Source: Limnohabitans sp.
GTDB taxonomy: Bacteria; Pseudomonadota; Gammaproteobacteria; Burkholderiales; Burkholderiaceae_C
Direction: 5' to 3'
NCBI GenBank assembly: GCA_030729445.1
Contig: JANQXJ010000109.1
Location: 1 to 12,804, forward strand
DNA: 12,804 nucleotides
Below are positions 1 to 6,622 of this stretch, one piece after another; position 1 is the first letter of the stretch; each line of letters starts with the position of its first letter. The notes beneath the pieces are model-generated. The model was not told the DNA's origin, made no database searches, and saw only the letters and a list, made by a program, of their open reading frames with translations. Both the position numbers and the translations under genes were made by a program.

Positions 1-11
1 TACCGGGCATG

Positions 12-33
12 CCTGAAAATAGGGGTTTTCAGG
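12..33 (+). promoter_or_regulatory. Hairpin overlapping the ribosome binding site of the first gene
   Basis: Perfect 8-bp inverted repeat: CCTGAAAA (12-19) and TTTTCAGG (26-33) around the 6-nt loop TAGGGG. The right arm contains the first three bases of the Shine-Dalgarno AGGAGG (31-36) that serves the ATG at 42. In RNA the stem would partly hide that site. No T-run follows, so a canonical intrinsic terminator is unlikely. The structure is seen in the sequence; any regulatory role is inferred. Confidence 0.45.
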
Positions 34-41
34 AGGGCGCG

Positions 42-275
42 ATGCGCTGGATAGATCGGATTCCGATGTTGTGGTTGGTGGGCATTGCCGTTTACTTGGC
101 GGGGGCTCCGTTTGTGCCCGAGCCGCATTTGGTCGAGAAGTGGCGCATGCTCCTGCAAGGCAGCTTGAGCAAACCCATCGACATCTTTGATTTCTTCTTG
201 CACACCGTGCCCATGGTGGTGCTGGCCATACGCCTGTGGCGTGACGCGCAGCGGCGTCGCCAAGGCAAGGATTGA
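42..275 (+). CDS. Small two-helix inner-membrane protein of unknown function
   Basis: A 77-residue protein. I chose the ATG at 42 over an in-frame ATG at 9 because AGGAGG (31-36) lies 5 nt upstream of it, and the extra 11 residues from the earlier start are polar and unremarkable. It has two hydrophobic stretches: about residues 7-25 (IPMLWLVGIAVYLAGAPF) and about 48-61 (FLHTVPMVVLAIRL). Between them is a polar segment with PEPHLVEKW and PIDIFDF, and the end is very basic (RDAQRRRQGKD). This pattern suits a small inner-membrane protein with a cytoplasmic basic tail. I recall similar short proteins in Burkholderiales but cannot name a function. It is the first visible gene of a plus-strand run leading to an MFS exporter, with 11 nt to the next ATG, so it is probably co-transcribed. 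An accessory role to the transporter is possible but unsupported. Confidence 0.75.
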   Translation: MRWIDRIPMLWLVGIAVYLAGAPFVPEPHLVEKWRMLLQGSLSKPIDIFDFFLHTVPMVVLAIRLWRDAQRRRQGKD

Positions 276-286
276 GCCCTGACACC

Positions 287-544
287 ATGACACAGCAGGC
301 TCTTGACCCTTGCCGCTGCCCCTTGTGCGGGCAGCCCAACGCCTGTGCCATGGCCTCGCCCAGCACCGAGGCTGCAGCGTCCGGCCCCTGCTGGTGCACG
401 CGGGTTCAGTTCAGTGCCGATTTGCTGAAGCAAGTGCCCGAAGCGGCACGCAACAAGGCCTGCATTTGCGCGGCTTGCGTGGCGGGGTCTGAGGGTACAT
501 CCCAATACACACCCCAAGGCTCAAGCCAAGGCGAACGCGCATGA
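287..544 (+). CDS. Cysteine-rich CWC family small protein
   Basis: An 85-residue protein with nine cysteines at positions 9, 11, 14, 20, 35, 37, 59, 61 and 64. They are arranged as CRCPLCG, a C-W-C triplet (PCWC) and CICAAC. This fits the short Cys-rich CWC family found in proteobacteria, which probably binds zinc or another metal through its cysteine knuckles; the biochemical role is unknown. The conserved part is roughly residues 6-66, followed by a low-complexity Ser/Gly/Gln tail. I chose the ATG at 287. A TTG at 272 is in frame but overlaps the stop of the gene before it, and AAGGA (267-271) sits directly against that TTG, so it cannot serve it as a ribosome site; it is 15 nt from the ATG, which is long. 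The stop overlaps the MFS start as ATGA (541-544), which implies translational coupling. Confidence 0.8.
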   Translation: MTQQALDPCRCPLCGQPNACAMASPSTEAAASGPCWCTRVQFSADLLKQVPEAARNKACICAACVAGSEGTSQYTPQGSSQGERA

Positions 545-2064
545 GCTTGGCCCAAGGCCCCCACAGCCTGCAGGCACTGCAAGCGCGTTATGGCGAGCGA
601 CACCGCTGGTTGCTGCTGCTGTCGGTGATGCTGGGCTCCATGGCGGCGGTCATGTCGTCCACCATCCTGAATGTGGCCATTCCCGACATGAGCCAGCACT
701 TCACCCTGGGCCAAAGCCGGGTGCAATGGGTCACCTCGGGCTTCATGGTGGCGATGACGGTGTCCATGCTCACCACGCCCTGGCTGCTGTCGCGTTACGG
801 TTACCGCCGGGTGTACGAGGTGTGCATGTGGCTGCTGCTGGGCGGCGGGGTGGTGGGTGGTTTGGCCAACGATTTTCCGCTGGTCATGGCCGCACGCGTG
901 GCCGAGGGCTTGGCGGCGGGTGTGGTGCAACCTATTCCGGCCATCATCATCTTGCGGGCCTTTGCCTCGCACGAACAGGGCCGCGCCAGCGGGCTGTTCG
1001 GCATGGGTGTGGTGCTGGCCCCGGCCATTGGCCCCAGCATTGGTGGCGTGTTGGTCGATGTGTTCGGCTGGCGTTCCATCTTTTTCATGGTGGTGCCGCT
1101 GGCCATGGTGGCGCTGTGGCTGTCGCGCCGCTATGTGCCCACCTCGGCCCCGGGCGGTGTGCAGGCCGATGCGGGCAGCCCGGGCCTGGACTGGATTGGG
1201 CTGGCGCTGGCCAGCGTCTCCACGCTGATGCTGCTCAATGGCTTGGTGCAGCTGCGCGGCGATGACCTCACGGTGGCCGTGGTCCTGCTGCTGCTGGCGG
1301 GTGTGGGCATGGCGGTGTTTGTGGCTTGGCAGCGGCATTTGTTGAAGTCGGGCGGGCGCATGCGACGCGCATCTTCAGGTCGAAAAGGCAAAGTCCACCC
1401 AGTCCGGCGTGGTCCGCTCATGAACCTGCAGGTGTTTGGCCACCGCCATTTCGCCATGGGGGCGCTGGTGTCGTTCACCTACGGCATCGCGCTGTTTGGC
1501 TCGACCTATTTGCTGCCGGTCTACATGCAAATGGGTTTGAGGCTGTCACCGTCCTACATTGGCGCTGCATTGTTGCCTGCGGGTATTTTGCTGGCCGTGA
1601 CCATCGCGGCGGTGGGGCGTTTGTCACACCGCATGCCGCCCGCCCATTGGGTGAGTTGGGGGCTGGCCTTGCTGGCGCTGTCGTTTGCGCTCATGCCACT
1701 GGTCCACCCGGCGGCGGGCTTGGCACTGCTCTGGATTTTGGTGATCCTCGGGCGCATTGGCCTGGGGTTCATCTTGCCTTCGCTCAATCTGGGCGCCATG
1801 CGGGGTTTGCCCAAAGATCTGATCCCGCAGGCGTCGAGCGTGATTGGCTTTGTGCGCATGCTGGGCGGCGCGGCGGGTGTGAGCATTTGCGCCATCGTGC
1901 TGGAGTGGCGTTTGGCGGTGTATGCCCATGCATCCGGCATCCAAAGTCGCGCCGATTTGCGGGCCTTCAACGAGACCTTTGTGTTTCTGGCCACCATGAC
2001 CGCCTTGGCCTTGTTGGCTGCCTGGAAAATGGGCGAAGCCCCAACGCCCACCAAGAAAGACTGA
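541..2064 (+). CDS. DHA2-family MFS drug/solute exporter (EmrB/QacA type)
   Basis: A 507-residue multi-helix protein, the usual length for 14-helix DHA2 exporters of the EmrB/QacA type, which use the proton gradient to expel drugs or metabolites across the inner membrane. Helix 1 starts near residue 23 and carries the family pattern STILNVAIPDM (40-50). A motif-A-like loop lies at about 78-90 (TTPWLLSRYGYRR). The antiporter motif C is clear at 154-169 (GMGVVLAPAIGPSIGG). Further helices continue to about residue 495. An unusual basic stretch at about 266-292 (KSGGRMRRASSGRKGKVHPVRR) fills the central loop before the second half of the protein. No membrane-fusion (EmrA) or outer-membrane partner is in the window. 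It is translationally coupled to the CWC protein upstream (ATGA overlap), and its stop lies 3 nt before the amidotransferase start. The substrate cannot be predicted from sequence. Confidence 0.9.
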   Translation: MSLAQGPHSLQALQARYGERHRWLLLLSVMLGSMAAVMSSTILNVAIPDMSQHFTLGQSRVQWVTSGFMVAMTVSMLTTPWLLSRYGYRRVYEVCMWLLLGGGVVGGLANDFPLVMAARVAEGLAAGVVQPIPAIIILRAFASHEQGRASGLFGMGVVLAPAIGPSIGGVLVDVFGWRSIFFMVVPLAMVALWLSRRYVPTSAPGGVQADAGSPGLDWIGLALASVSTLMLLNGLVQLRGDDLTVAVVLLLLAGVGMAVFVAWQRHLLKSGGRMRRASSGRKGKVHPVRRGPLMNLQVFGHRHFAMGALVSFTYGIALFGSTYLLPVYMQMGLRLSPSYIGAALLPAGILLAVTIAAVGRLSHRMPPAHWVSWGLALLALSFALMPLVHPAAGLALLWILVILGRIGLGFILPSLNLGAMRGLPKDLIPQASSVIGFVRMLGGAAGVSICAIVLEWRLAVYAHASGIQSRADLRAFNETFVFLATMTALALLAAWKMGEAPTPTKKD

Positions 2065-2067
2065 ACC

Positions 2068-2838
2068 ATGTGCCAACTGCTCGGCATGAACTGCAACACC
2101 CCCACCGATGTGACCTTCAGCTTCAGCGGCTTTGCGCAGCGCGGCGGCATCACCGACCACCACGGCGACGGCTGGGGTATCGCTTTTTTTGAAGGGTTGG
2201 GCGTGCGCCACTTTGTGGACCACCAAAGCGCCAGCAGCTCACCCATTGCCGACCTGATCCGCCGCTACCCGATCCAAAGCCAGAATGTCATCGCCCACAT
2301 CCGCAAGGCCACGCAGGGTGAAGTGAGTCTGGAAAACTGTCACCCCTTTGTGCGCGAACTCTGGGGCCGCTACTGGGTGTTTGCGCACAACGGCAATTTG
2401 GTGGATTACGCGCCGCGCTTGCACGGCAGCTTCAAGCCTGTGGGCCAGACCGACAGCGAGCGGGCGTTTTGCTGGTTGATGCAAGAGCTGGCCAAGTCAC
2501 ACGCCAGTGTGCCCAGCGTGCAAGAGCTGTCACTGACGCTGAGCGAGTTGGTGCCCCAGATCGCCCGCTTTGGCACCTTCAACTTTTTGCTCTCCAACGG
2601 CCAAGCGCTGTGGTCACATGCCAGCACCCACTTGCACTATGTGCTGCGCAAACACCCCTTCACGCAAGCGACCTTGAGCGACGAGGACCTGAGTGTGAAC
2701 TTTGCCGAGCACACCCGCGAGACCGATCGGGTGGCGGTGGTCGTGACGCAGCCGCTCACCACCGATGAAAGCTGGGTGGCGTTTGAGCCAGGGCGTTTGT
2801 ACACCTTTGAGGGCGGTGGTTTGAGCGCGACCCGTTGA
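2068..2838 (+). CDS. Class II glutamine amidotransferase, YafJ-like
   Basis: A 256-residue Ntn-hydrolase of the GATase type 2 fold. After removal of Met1, Cys2 (MCQLLGMN) is the expected N-terminal nucleophile. Other family signatures are HHGDGWGIAF (31-40), AHIRKAT (76-82), NCHPF (90-94), FAHNGNL (105-111, the oxyanion and substrate loop) and DSERAF (129-134). The protein is a stand-alone amidotransferase domain of normal YafJ length with no synthetase domain, so it probably hydrolyses a gamma-glutamyl amide rather than passing ammonia to a fused partner. Related stand-alone members include EgtC of ergothioneine synthesis and Dug3 of glutathione breakdown; which of these roles applies, if any, is unknown. 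It starts 3 nt after the MFS stop and so is probably the last gene of that operon. It converges on gshB, with a hairpin repeat pair in the gap. Confidence 0.88.
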   Translation: MCQLLGMNCNTPTDVTFSFSGFAQRGGITDHHGDGWGIAFFEGLGVRHFVDHQSASSSPIADLIRRYPIQSQNVIAHIRKATQGEVSLENCHPFVRELWGRYWVFAHNGNLVDYAPRLHGSFKPVGQTDSERAFCWLMQELAKSHASVPSVQELSLTLSELVPQIARFGTFNFLLSNGQALWSHASTHLHYVLRKHPFTQATLSDEDLSVNFAEHTRETDRVAVVVTQPLTTDESWVAFEPGRLYTFEGGGLSATR

Positions 2839-2852
2839 GCTGGCCCTGTTCT

Positions 2853-2953
2853 TTGGTCATCCCGGCCTTGAGCAGGGATCCAGAGCACACAGCAGACCTT
2901 GGCAAAGGTCGGCGGTCAACACTGGATCCCGGGTCTTCGCCCGGGATGACCAA
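2853..2953. repeat. BIME-like pair of inverted hairpin repeats in a convergent gap
   Basis: Two copies of a roughly 32-bp palindromic unit face each other. The left copy (2853-2883) begins TTGGTCATCCCGG and ends GGGATCCAG. The right copy (2922-2953) begins CTGGATCCCGGG and ends CCGGGATGACCAA, so the 13-bp outer ends are exact inverses. The right unit folds alone: ATCCCGGG (2926-2933), loop TCTTCG, CCCGGGAT (2940-2947). The linker holds another perfect stem, GACCTT (2895-2900) and AAGGTC (2905-2910). A related unit ends the window at 12777-12804. The element fills most of the 155-bp space between two convergent genes. It could block read-through from both sides, although there is no T-run. Confidence 0.85.
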
Positions 2954-2993
2954 GACGAGGAACGCACGGCGGTTTGAACTTCATCGGGCCTGA

Positions 2994-3938
2994 TCAACAG
3001 AGCGCCGCTTCCACCGCATCCATGAACAGCGCCGCCACGTCGCAACCCATCTGGTCGGTGATTTCTTGAAAGCAGGTCGGGCTGGTCACGTTGATCTCGG
3101 TCAGGCTCTCGCCAATGATGTCCAGGCCCACCAGCATCAGCCCGCGTGCGAAGAGGATCGGGCCCAGCGTTTCGGCAATCTCGCGGTCACGCGCCGAAAT
3201 CGGTTGCGCAACGCCCTTGCCACCTGCGGCCAGGTTTCCGCGCACTTCGCCGCCTTGGGGAATGCGGGCCAGGCAAAAGGGCACGGGCTTGCCGCCGATC
3301 AACAACACGCGTTTGTCGCCTTGCGCGATACCGGGCAAAAACTTTTGCACCATCACGGTTTGTGAACCGCCCCGGTTCAGGGTTTCGATGATCACGCCTA
3401 GGTTCAGGCCGTCGGTCCCCACCTTGAAGATGCCTGTGCCGCCCATGCCGTCCAGGGGCTTCAAGATGATGGTGCCGTGCTCGGCGTGGAAGGCGCGGAT
3501 GTCGGCTTCGCTGCGCGTGACCAAGGTCGGCGCGATGAACTGCGGAAACTCCAAAATGGCGAGTTTTTCCGGATGGTTGCGCAATGCGGCGGGACTGTTG
3601 AACACCTTGGCGCCTTCGCGCTCGGCCTGGCTCAGCAAATGGGTGGCGTAGAAGTACTCGCTGTCAAAGGGTGGGTCGGTGCGCATGATGACAGCGTCGA
3701 AGTCTTTCAGCGCGGCTCGGTGTGTGTCGGTCTGGGTGAACCAGTTGTCTGCTTGTCCGGTGAGGGTGATGTCACGCACCTGGGCTGAGACGGGCTCGCC
3801 TTGCTGCCAACGCACATCGGTCATTTGGCAGGCCACGACCTGATGGCCCCGTTTTTGCGCTTCGCGCATCATCGAGAACGTCGTGTCCTTGTAAATTTTG
3901 AAAGACTCAAGGGGGTCGGCAATAAAGAGGATTTTCAT
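2994..3938 (-). CDS. gshB: Glutathione synthetase
   Basis: A 314-residue ATP-grasp ligase that joins gamma-glutamylcysteine and glycine to make glutathione in the cytoplasm, close to the 316 residues of the E. coli enzyme. The N-terminal domain begins MKILFIADPLESFKIYKDTTFSMMREAQKRG, as in GshB. The substrate-binding MRTDPPFDSEY is at 85-95, and NSPAALRNHPEKL is at 114-126. The ATP-grasp core has ILKPLDGMGGTGIF (158-171) with the glycine-rich loop, and the C-terminal INVTSPTCFQEI (282-293) carries the metal-binding Asn and the conserved TSPT. I placed the start at 3938. The frame stays open upstream to 4106, but that part overlaps the lipid kinase gene and is not family-like. It is the last gene of the amn-kinase-gshB run, 73 nt after the kinase stop, and a 23-bp palindrome in that gap may give it separate control. 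gshA is not in the window. Confidence 0.97.
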   Translation of the reverse strand: MKILFIADPLESFKIYKDTTFSMMREAQKRGHQVVACQMTDVRWQQGEPVSAQVRDITLTGQADNWFTQTDTHRAALKDFDAVIMRTDPPFDSEYFYATHLLSQAEREGAKVFNSPAALRNHPEKLAILEFPQFIAPTLVTRSEADIRAFHAEHGTIILKPLDGMGGTGIFKVGTDGLNLGVIIETLNRGGSQTVMVQKFLPGIAQGDKRVLLIGGKPVPFCLARIPQGGEVRGNLAAGGKGVAQPISARDREIAETLGPILFARGLMLVGLDIIGESLTEINVTSPTCFQEITDQMGCDVAALFMDAVEAALC

Positions 3939-3963
3939 GAGCGTTCGGTGTCTAAATTGAATG

Positions 3964-3986
3964 GGCGCACTGTGACACAGAGCGCC
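3964..3986. promoter_or_regulatory. 23-bp interrupted palindrome upstream of gshB
   Basis: Reading the plus strand, GGCGC (3964-3968) and CTGTG (3970-3974) are mirrored by CACAG (3976-3980) and GCGCC (3982-3986). Single A residues lie between the blocks and at the centre. All ten arm bases pair, and the two inner unpaired positions are symmetric. It ends 26 bp from the gshB ATG, inside the 73-bp kinase-gshB spacer. An A-run follows on the plus strand, so no U-run follows the hairpin in minus-strand RNA; this is not a standard terminator. An operator or an RNA stem are both possible. Confidence 0.5.
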
Positions 3987-4011
3987 AAAAAAGGGTGGCA
4001 TCCAGCTGACA

Positions 4012-4911
4012 TCAGCGGCGGACCACCTGCAAACTGGCGGCCTGGCAACTGACGGTCGCTTGCTGTGCTTGACCCAAGTATTCTCCATCAGCAGCCAGGG
4101 GAACACCTTGCGGGCAGGCGATCTCCAGCTGGCGATAGGGCCAACTGCTCACGCGTGGGTGGCTCAGGTGCTGACCTATCAACAGTCTGGGCAGCATGAG
4201 CAAGACCCCCAAACGGTCAAATGTGCCTGCCAGCAAGGCGTCGAGCTGGCCGTCGGTCAAGCGCGCATGGGGAACGGCGGGCATGCCCGAGCCGAAGGTC
4301 GGTGTGTTCAGGCTGGAGGCGAACAGACAGGCGCCTTGGTGTTTGAGCTGACCATCGCTGTGCAAAGTCAGGTCCCAGGTGCGCAGGTGGATCAATTCGT
4401 GCAGCGTGGCCCGCAGGTAGCGGGGCAGGCCGCGCAGCCACGGCGGGCCGTTCAGGGCACGCAACCCGACAGCAGAGTCAAAGCCAGCGGTCAGGCTCGA
4501 CAAAAAAGGCGTTTCATGGCGTATACCCTGCAAGTCAGACCAAGAGGCCAATCCCGTGTCCATGCTTTGTGCAGGGCCTTGCACCGCGAGGGGCAAGGCT
4601 TGTGTCCATGGCAAACCGAACACGCCCAAGGCCCTGGCCGTGTCGTTGCCGCTGCCCATGGGCACCAGGCCCATGGAGAGCCGCCGCGCCAGCAAGGTGG
4701 GCAGCCAACGGTTGAGCGTGCCGTCGCCTCCCACCACCACCACGCGGCTGCCTTCGGGCAAGGCCTGCAGCATCGCGATGCTGTCTGCCAGCGCCTCGGG
4801 CGCTGCCAGTTGTGCTTCGGGCGCGTGTTGGGTCAACCAGTCGCGCAGGGCCGGGATGCGCCGCGCTGCACGCCCGCCTTGTGCATGGGGGTTGAGCAGG
4901 ACCAGGGTCAT
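4012..4911 (-). CDS. Diacylglycerol kinase family lipid kinase (DagK/YegS/LCB5-like)
   Basis: A 299-residue protein with the catalytic fold of diacylglycerol and sphingosine kinases (DAGK_cat), which use ATP to phosphorylate a lipid hydroxyl at the membrane. The N-terminus TLVLLNPHAQGGRA (2-15) is the typical first strand and loop. The nucleotide-binding signature VVVVGGDGTLN is at 57-67, with the GGDGT core at 61-65, and the second motif PMGSGNDTARALG is at 84-96. The C-terminal half (about 110-299) is the beta-sandwich domain and has PHARLTDGQLD (about 220-230), another family hallmark. Length is typical, and there is no signal peptide or membrane helix. The start ATG lies 3 nt after the amn stop (TAA-TCC-ATG) with a weak ribosome site, so it is probably translationally coupled. 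The lipid substrate is undetermined. Confidence 0.92.
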   Translation of the reverse strand: MTLVLLNPHAQGGRAARRIPALRDWLTQHAPEAQLAAPEALADSIAMLQALPEGSRVVVVGGDGTLNRWLPTLLARRLSMGLVPMGSGNDTARALGVFGLPWTQALPLAVQGPAQSMDTGLASWSDLQGIRHETPFLSSLTAGFDSAVGLRALNGPPWLRGLPRYLRATLHELIHLRTWDLTLHSDGQLKHQGACLFASSLNTPTFGSGMPAVPHARLTDGQLDALLAGTFDRLGVLLMLPRLLIGQHLSHPRVSSWPYRQLEIACPQGVPLAADGEYLGQAQQATVSCQAASLQVVRR

Positions 4912-4914
4912 GGA

Positions 4915-6411
4915 TTATTGAAATGCCACTTCGGCAAAGCTGCGCAGCTTGCGGCTGTGCAGTTGCTCGGGGCCAGCGTCGCGCAGCAGCGTCACGGCAC
5001 GGATGCCGATTTGCAGGTGCTGGTTGACGCGTTCGCGGTAAAAGTGGTTGGCCATACCGGGCAGTTTGATTTCGCCGTGCAGCGGCTTGTCGCTCACACA
5101 CAGCAAGGTGCCATAGGGCACCCGAAAGCGGAAACCGTTGGCGGCAATGGTCGCGCTTTCCATGTCCAGGGCCACGGCCCGGCTTTGGCTGAAGCGCCGC
5201 TGCGGTTTGTTGTCGGGCAGCAGCTCCCAGTTGCGGTTGTCGGTGCTGGCCACGGTGCCGGTGCGCATGATCCGTTTGAGTTCTGGCCCCGCGCAGCCGG
5301 TGACTTCGGCAACGGCTTGTTCAAGGGCCAGTTGAATCTCGGCCAACGCAGGGATTGGGACCCACAGGGGCAGCTCTTCGTCCAGCACATGGTCTTCGCG
5401 CACATAGGCGTGGGCCAGCACGTAGTCGCCCAGCAGCTGTGTGGTGCGCAGGCCAGCGCAGTGGCCCAGCATCAGCCAAGCGTGCGGGCGCAGCACAGCG
5501 ATGTGGTCGGTGATGGTCTTGGCGTTGGCCGGGCCCACGCCGATGTTGACCATGGTGATGCCGCTGTGGCCTTTGCGCACCAGGTGGTAGCCGGGCATTT
5601 GCGGCAGGCGCGGCGGTGTTTGACCCAACGCGTCCACGTCCTCAGCTGCCAAGCCCACACGGCGGGTGACCAAGTTGCCGGGTTCGACAAAGGCGACGTA
5701 TTCGCTGTCCGGGTTGTGCATCTCGGCGCGGCCCAGCGCGATGAACTCATCGATGTAAAACTGGTAATTGGTGAACAGCACGTAGTTCTGAAACCAACGC
5801 GGCGAGGTGCCGGTGTAGTGGCGCAGGCGCTGCAGCGAATAGTCGATACGGGGCGCAGTGAAGAGCGACAGCGGCCGCGCTTCGGAGGCGGCGGGCTCGT
5901 GTGTGCCGTTGGCGATGCCGTCGTCCATGGTGGTCAGGTCGGGCAGGTCAAACACCTCGCGCATCAGGGCCTGGCGCTCGGGGCTCAGGCTGCCTTCCAT
6001 GTGCTCGTCATCGGCAAATGAAAAGTGAATTGGAATCGGCTGGTTGCTGGTGCCCACCTGCAGGCTCACGCCGTGGTTTTGCAGTAACAGCGTCAGTTGT
6101 TGGTGGATGTAAAAAGCAAACAGGTCGGGCCGTGTCAATGAGGTTTCAAAGCGGCCGGGCTCGGCCACAAAGCCATAGCTCAGGCGGCTGTCCAGCCCCG
6201 CGCTTTGGCGGCTGGCGCTGCTGACCTGCACCCGAACAAAGGGGTAAAACGCCCGCACCCGGGTGTCTGTCATGTTGGCGCCCGCCACAAACTCGCGCAT
6301 GGCCTGGCGCAGGTGGTTCACACTGTGCTGGTAGATATGCTGAATTTGCGCCAAGGCGCTGTCGGCATCGTGGTGTTCTGACGGGGCGATGAAGGGTGGC
6401 AGGTTCTGCAT
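4915..6411 (-). CDS. amn: AMP nucleosidase
   Basis: A 498-residue enzyme that splits AMP into adenine and ribose 5-phosphate, feeding purine salvage and adjusting adenylate pools in the cytoplasm. E. coli Amn is 484 residues. The N-terminal regulatory domain (about 1-180) has RAFYPFVRVQV (53-63), a hallmark of the family. The C-terminal nucleoside-phosphorylase-like domain (about 190-498) has MVNIGVGPANAKT (287-299), LMLGHCAGLR (313-322), ALDMESATIAANG (414-426, with the base- and ribose-binding Met-Glu) and CVSDKPLHGEIKLPG (438-452, with the catalytic-loop Asp). Both domains look intact. I chose the start at 6411; an AGGA element lies about 6 nt upstream, which is weak. It heads the amn-lipid kinase-gshB run on the minus strand and is divergent from the BKACE gene, with 211 bp between them. 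Confidence 0.95.
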   Translation of the reverse strand: MQNLPPFIAPSEHHDADSALAQIQHIYQHSVNHLRQAMREFVAGANMTDTRVRAFYPFVRVQVSSASRQSAGLDSRLSYGFVAEPGRFETSLTRPDLFAFYIHQQLTLLLQNHGVSLQVGTSNQPIPIHFSFADDEHMEGSLSPERQALMREVFDLPDLTTMDDGIANGTHEPAASEARPLSLFTAPRIDYSLQRLRHYTGTSPRWFQNYVLFTNYQFYIDEFIALGRAEMHNPDSEYVAFVEPGNLVTRRVGLAAEDVDALGQTPPRLPQMPGYHLVRKGHSGITMVNIGVGPANAKTITDHIAVLRPHAWLMLGHCAGLRTTQLLGDYVLAHAYVREDHVLDEELPLWVPIPALAEIQLALEQAVAEVTGCAGPELKRIMRTGTVASTDNRNWELLPDNKPQRRFSQSRAVALDMESATIAANGFRFRVPYGTLLCVSDKPLHGEIKLPGMANHFYRERVNQHLQIGIRAVTLLRDAGPEQLHSRKLRSFAEVAFQ

Positions 6412-6622
6412 GGGGGAATCCTAAAAAGGTCCGTTGAGTTTAGTGGCTCATGAACATTCTGGGTCAGATTCGTGTCGGGGCTGTGGCAGTCCTGAAGGCC
6501 CTGTAGGACCGACCCGTGAGCCCGCGTGTTGCCTTGGCGACCCCCAAAAGCCGATGGCAAGGGCATGCTGATGCGCCTGTATGGCCAAAGAATTTTGGTC
6601 AGTCACTTTCAGGAGACGGTTC
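6412..6622. other. Divergent intergenic region between amn and the BKACE gene
   Basis: This 211-bp gap must hold the promoters for both genes. I see no clear -35/-10 pair for either. It contains a weak stem (GTCCT 6489-6493 with AGGAC 6505-6509, 11-nt loop) and, close to the BKACE gene, the better inverted repeat annotated separately at 6582-6601. Several open frames cross it, but none has a ribosome site or a recognisable product. Confidence 0.5.
6582..6601. promoter_or_regulatory. Inverted repeat just upstream of the BKACE gene, possible operator
   Basis: TGGCCAAA (6582-6589) and TTTGGTCA (6594-6601) form an 8-4-8 inverted repeat with one mismatch, centred about 31 bp before the ATG at 6623. 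Size and spacing suit a dimeric repressor or activator site. No regulator gene is adjacent, and a single instance cannot prove function. Confidence 0.3.

Noticed and set aside
406..1338. A 310-codon open frame on the minus strand opposite the CWC and MFS genes
   Set aside because: The translation is dominated by His, Gln and Arg with no recognisable fold. It is a shadow of the coding plus strand.
3939..4106. Extension of gshB to an upstream in-frame ATG at 4106
   Set aside because: The extra 56 residues are not GshB-like, they overlap the lipid kinase gene, and the family N-terminus MKILFIADP begins at 3938.
4060..6021. A 653-codon open frame on the plus strand opposite amn and the lipid kinase
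   Set aside because: It is rich in His, Gln, Gly and Val with no domain or motif and no ribosome site, and it exactly shadows two well-recognised genes. Long antisense frames are expected in GC-rich coding DNA.
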